Assembly: GCA_938022295.1 (NCBI GenBank)
Contig: CALIDR010000089.1
Location: forward strand, 1-8,605
Origin: an uncultured Burkholderiaceae bacterium
GTDB lineage: Bacteria; Pseudomonadota; Gammaproteobacteria; Burkholderiales; Burkholderiaceae_C
Direction of reading: 5' to 3'
DNA length: 8,605 nt
Position numbers and translations under genes: made by a program. Under the pieces are notes generated by a model that made no database searches, had not been told where the DNA came from, and worked only from the letters and a program-made list of their open reading frames with translations. Numbering within the stretch: position 1 is the stretch's first letter; each line of letters begins with the position of its first letter. Shown here one piece after another: positions 6,330 to 8,605 of this stretch.

Positions 6330-7435
6330 GGCTCGGCGTGCGGGTCGGGCTCGCCGCCGCGGCCGCGCTGGCCGTTGCCGCGGTCGTCGCGGCGTCCGCG
6401 ACGTGGGCGCGCGCCGGTGACGGCGCGCTGCCGCGCGCGGTGACGCCGCGCGGCGAGCTCGCCGCCGACGAGCGGGCGACGATCGAGCTGTTCGAGCGCG
6501 CCCGCGACTCCGTCGTCTACATCGCGACGCTGCAGCAGGTGCGCGACTTCTGGACCCGCAACGTCTTCTCGGTGCCGCGCGGCAGCGGCAGCGGCTTCAT
6601 CTGGGACGACGCCGGGCACGTGGTGACGAACTTCCACGTCATCGCCGGCGCCAGCCAGGCCACGGTGCGGCTGGCCGACAGCCGCGAGGTGCCGGCGACG
6701 CTGGTGGGGGCGAGCCCGTCGCACGACCTCGCGGTGCTGCGCATCGGCGTGCCGTTCGACCGCCCGCCGCCGGTGCCGCTGGGCAGCAGCCACGACCTGC
6801 GCGTGGGCCAGCGCGTCTACGCGATCGGCAACCCGTTCGGTCTGGACTGGACGCTGACCACGGGCATCGTCTCGGCGCTGGACCGCTCGATGCCGAGCGA
6901 GACCGGGGTGACGATCGAGCACCTGATCCAGACCGACGCCGCGATCAACCCCGGCAACTCGGGCGGGCCGCTGCTCGACTCGGCCGGGCGGTTGATCGGC
7001 GTCAACACGGCGATCTACAGCCCGTCGGGCGCGAGCGCCGGGATCGGCTTCGCGGTGCCGGTGGACACCGTCAACCGCGTCGTGCCGCAGCTGATCCGCC
7101 ACGGCCGCTACATCCGCCCGTCGCTCGGCGTCGAGCTCGACGAGGGGCTGAACCAGCGGCTCGCGCGCGCGCTCGGCGTGGAAGGCGTGTTCGTGCTGCG
7201 CGTGACGCCCGGCTCGGCGGCCGAGCGCGCCGGCCTGCGCGGGCTGCGGCGCGGCGCCGACGGCCGCTTCCAGCCCGGCGACGTGATCGTCGGCGTCGAG
7301 GGGCGCCGGGTGGGCAGCGTGGGCCAGCTGCTCGGCCGGCTGGACGACTTCCGCGTCGGCGAGCGCGTTCGGCTGCAGGTGCAGCGCGAGGGGCGCAGCG
7401 TCGACGTCGAGGTCGTGCTCGACGCCGGGTCGTGA
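6326..7435 (+). CDS. HtrA/Deg-family periplasmic serine protease with one PDZ domain (copy 1)
   Basis: This 369-residue S1C-family trypsin-like protease degrades damaged envelope proteins. A hydrophobic N-terminus at 7-26 with WARA at 27-30 may be a cleaved signal peptide (A-x-A before residue 31) or an anchor. The protease domain at about 60-250 has the triad H104 (TNFHVI), D134 (SHDLAVLRI) and S212 (NPGNSGGPLL). A single PDZ domain at about 262-366 (SLGVELDEGLNQRLARALGV … QPGDVIVGVEG) carries an RGLRRGADGRFQPGD loop of the kind I associate with Deg1-type HtrA proteins rather than E. coli DegP. One PDZ and this length resemble DegS, so a regulatory protease is the alternative. GTG 6326 overlaps the cbpM stop by four bases; no ribosome site is evident, so coupling is likely. 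A paralogue begins at 7956. Confidence 0.93.
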   Translation: MRLGVRVGLAAAAALAVAAVVAASATWARAGDGALPRAVTPRGELAADERATIELFERARDSVVYIATLQQVRDFWTRNVFSVPRGSGSGFIWDDAGHVVTNFHVIAGASQATVRLADSREVPATLVGASPSHDLAVLRIGVPFDRPPPVPLGSSHDLRVGQRVYAIGNPFGLDWTLTTGIVSALDRSMPSETGVTIEHLIQTDAAINPGNSGGPLLDSAGRLIGVNTAIYSPSGASAGIGFAVPVDTVNRVVPQLIRHGRYIRPSLGVELDEGLNQRLARALGVEGVFVLRVTPGSAAERAGLRGLRRGADGRFQPGDVIVGVEGRRVGSVGQLLGRLDDFRVGERVRLQVQREGRSVDVEVVLDAGS

Positions 7436-7459
7436 GCGCGTCACCGCAGGTGTGATCGA

Positions 7460-7954
7460 ATGACGCCGATGGACAAGCCCGCCCCGAAGCGCAAGAGCGC
7501 CTGGCGCGAGATCGCCGACGAGCTGGCGGTGATGAGCTTCTACGAGCGCTTCGAGCAGATCATCGCCCTCGTGCTGAGCGCCGTGATCGCCGTCATCGTC
7601 GTGGTGTCGATGGTGCAGCTGATCGGCACCGTGTTCCGGCTGCTGCTGCTCGACGCCTTCAACCCGCTCGACCACGCCACCTTCCAAACCGTGTTCGGCA
7701 TGATCATGACGCTGCTGATCGCGATGGAGTTCAAGCACTCGATCGTCAAGGTCGCGCTGCGCCGCGAGAGCATCATCCAGGTGCGCACCGTGGTGCTGAT
7801 CGCGCTGATCGCGCTGGCGCGCAAGTTCGTCATCCTCGACCCCGACACCGGCCCGGCGAAGGTCGCCGCGCTGTCGGGGGCGGCGCTGGCGCTGGGCGTC
7901 GTCTACTGGCTGATGCGCGACCGCGACGACCGCGCGGCGCGCGCTGGGGGTTGA
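7460..7954 (+). CDS. PsiE-family (phosphate-starvation-inducible type) inner-membrane protein
   Basis: The 164-residue protein starts with a basic, soluble tail (MTPMDKPAPKRKSAWRE) and an amphipathic part. Four likely transmembrane segments follow, at about 34-64, 75-91, 106-126 and 134-152. The conserved block MEFKHSI at 89-95 and VRTVVLIALIALARKFVIL at 108-126 identify the PsiE family as I know it. The biochemical function of the family is unknown; the E. coli name comes from its induction by phosphate starvation, and nothing here shows a Pho box. GCAGG at 7446-7450 is 9 bases before ATG 7460; ATG 7469 is the alternative. It lies 24 bases after one HtrA protease and its stop is one base before the next, so it is probably co-expressed with both and may work with them at the membrane (inference). 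Confidence 0.85.
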   Translation: MTPMDKPAPKRKSAWREIADELAVMSFYERFEQIIALVLSAVIAVIVVVSMVQLIGTVFRLLLLDAFNPLDHATFQTVFGMIMTLLIAMEFKHSIVKVALRRESIIQVRTVVLIALIALARKFVILDPDTGPAKVAALSGAALALGVVYWLMRDRDDRAARAGG

Positions 7955-7955
7955 G

Positions 7956-8605
7956 ATGGGCGACCGCTTCTTGTCGCGGCTGCTGTGGCTGACGCTGGCC
8001 GGCGCGGTGTTGATCGCGCTGTGGCGCTGGATGCCGGGGCCGGTGCCGCAGGTCGCCACCGGCGACGCCGCGCCGCGGCCGATCGCCGCCGCCGGCGACC
8101 TCGCGGCCGACGAGCGGGCGACGATCGAGCTGTTCGAGCGCTCGCGCGACTCGGTCGTCTTCATCACCACGCGGGCGCAGGTGCGCGACTTCTGGACGCG
8201 CAACGTGTTCTCGGTGCCGCGCGGCACCGGCAGCGGCTTCATCTGGGACGAAGCCGGCCACGTGGTGACCAACTTCCACGTCGTCGAGGGCGCCAGCGAG
8301 GCGTTCGTGCGCCTGGCCGACGGGCGCGAGGTGCGCGCGGCGCTCGTCGGCGCGAGCCCGGCGCACGACATCGCGGTGCTGAAGATCGGGGTGGGCTTCA
8401 ACCGCCCGCCGCCGGTGCCGGTGGGCCAGAGCGCGACGCTGAAGGTCGGCCAGAAGGTGTTCGCGATCGGCAACCCGTTCGGGCTGGACTGGACGCTCAC
8501 CACCGGCATCGTCTCCGCGCTCGACCGCTCGCTGCCCACCGAGCGCGGGGCGACGATCGAGCACCTGATCCAGACCGACGCCGCGATCAACCCCGGCAAC
8601 TCGGG
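7956..8605 (+). CDS. HtrA/Deg-family serine protease (copy 2), truncated by the window end
   Basis: The visible 216 residues cover the N-terminal anchor and most of the protease domain; the PDZ part is outside the window. A hydrophobic segment at about 9-23 (LLWLTLAGAVLIALW) lacks a good signal-peptidase site, so membrane anchoring is likelier than in copy 1. The triad is H108 (TNFHVV), D138 (AHDIAVLKI) and S216, the last being the next-to-last full codon in view. From AADERATIELFER onward the protein closely follows copy 1, including VRDFWTRNVFSVPRG, IGNPFGLDWTLTTGIVSALD and IEHLIQTDAAINPGNS, while the N-terminal anchors are unrelated. A 36-base run (6464-6499 and 8106-8141) and a 54-base run (6910-6963 and 8552-8605) are identical in DNA. 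ATG 7956 follows the PsiE-family stop by one base, with GGGGG at 7946-7950 as a possible ribosome site. Confidence 0.93.
   Translation, partial: MGDRFLSRLLWLTLAGAVLIALWRWMPGPVPQVATGDAAPRPIAAAGDLAADERATIELFERSRDSVVFITTRAQVRDFWTRNVFSVPRGTGSGFIWDEAGHVVTNFHVVEGASEAFVRLADGREVRAALVGASPAHDIAVLKIGVGFNRPPPVPVGQSATLKVGQKVFAIGNPFGLDWTLTTGIVSALDRSLPTERGATIEHLIQTDAAINPGNS

Noticed and set aside
6137..8599. An 820-codon open frame on the minus strand opposite the protease and PsiE-family genes
   Set aside because: It is a shadow created by GC-rich codons: it runs antisense to three well-recognised genes, and its translation is a low-complexity Arg/Ala/His-rich string without a domain.

Overview
The window is very GC-rich (estimated by eye at more than 70%), densely coding, and looks like a betaproteobacterial chromosome, probably Burkholderiales. 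The clues are the base composition, IspD opening with a PCAG glycine loop, IspF opening with GEGWDTH, and the adjacent ispD-ispF pair with an ATGA overlap. No tRNA, rRNA, CRISPR array, insertion sequence or phage gene was seen. No stretch over 300 bases lacks a gene.

Left part (1-2123): the N-terminal 180 residues of a coniferyl-aldehyde-dehydrogenase-like enzyme run leftward off the edge. Divergent from it is a membrane-anchored alpha/beta hydrolase whose frame is cut by one in-frame TAG at 1854-1856 and then continues in the same frame to 2123. The predicted catalytic His lies beyond the TAG, so the gene is a recent nonsense allele, a read-through gene or a sequencing error. Middle-left (2165-3384): ispD and ispF, two consecutive-pathway enzymes of the MEP isoprenoid route.

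Centre and right (3397-8605): a protein-quality-control block of eight genes in two divergent transcription units. Leftward runs an operon of three different small heat-shock proteins (Hsp20). Rightward runs cbpA (DnaJ-like co-chaperone), cbpM (its modulator), an HtrA/Deg-type serine protease, a PsiE-family membrane protein, and a second HtrA protease cut by the window end. The rightward genes are separated by 23, -4, 24 and 1 bases and so look like one operon. The 162-base divergent control region holds two outward-facing CTTGAA boxes that form the arms of a 33-bp imperfect palindrome. Each has a -10-like element at sigma-32-like spacing, so both operons are probably heat-shock induced together.

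Working model: the Hsp20s hold unfolding proteins in the cytoplasm, CbpA/CbpM feed them to DnaK, and the two envelope proteases remove damaged periplasmic proteins. The PsiE-like protein is of unknown function. The combination Hsp20 + PsiE + DegP-type protease recalls the gene content of the transmissible locus of stress tolerance (heat-resistance locus) of other proteobacteria. Here it lacks the ClpG/ClpK, FtsH, YfdX and HdeD parts within view and has the base composition of its neighbours.
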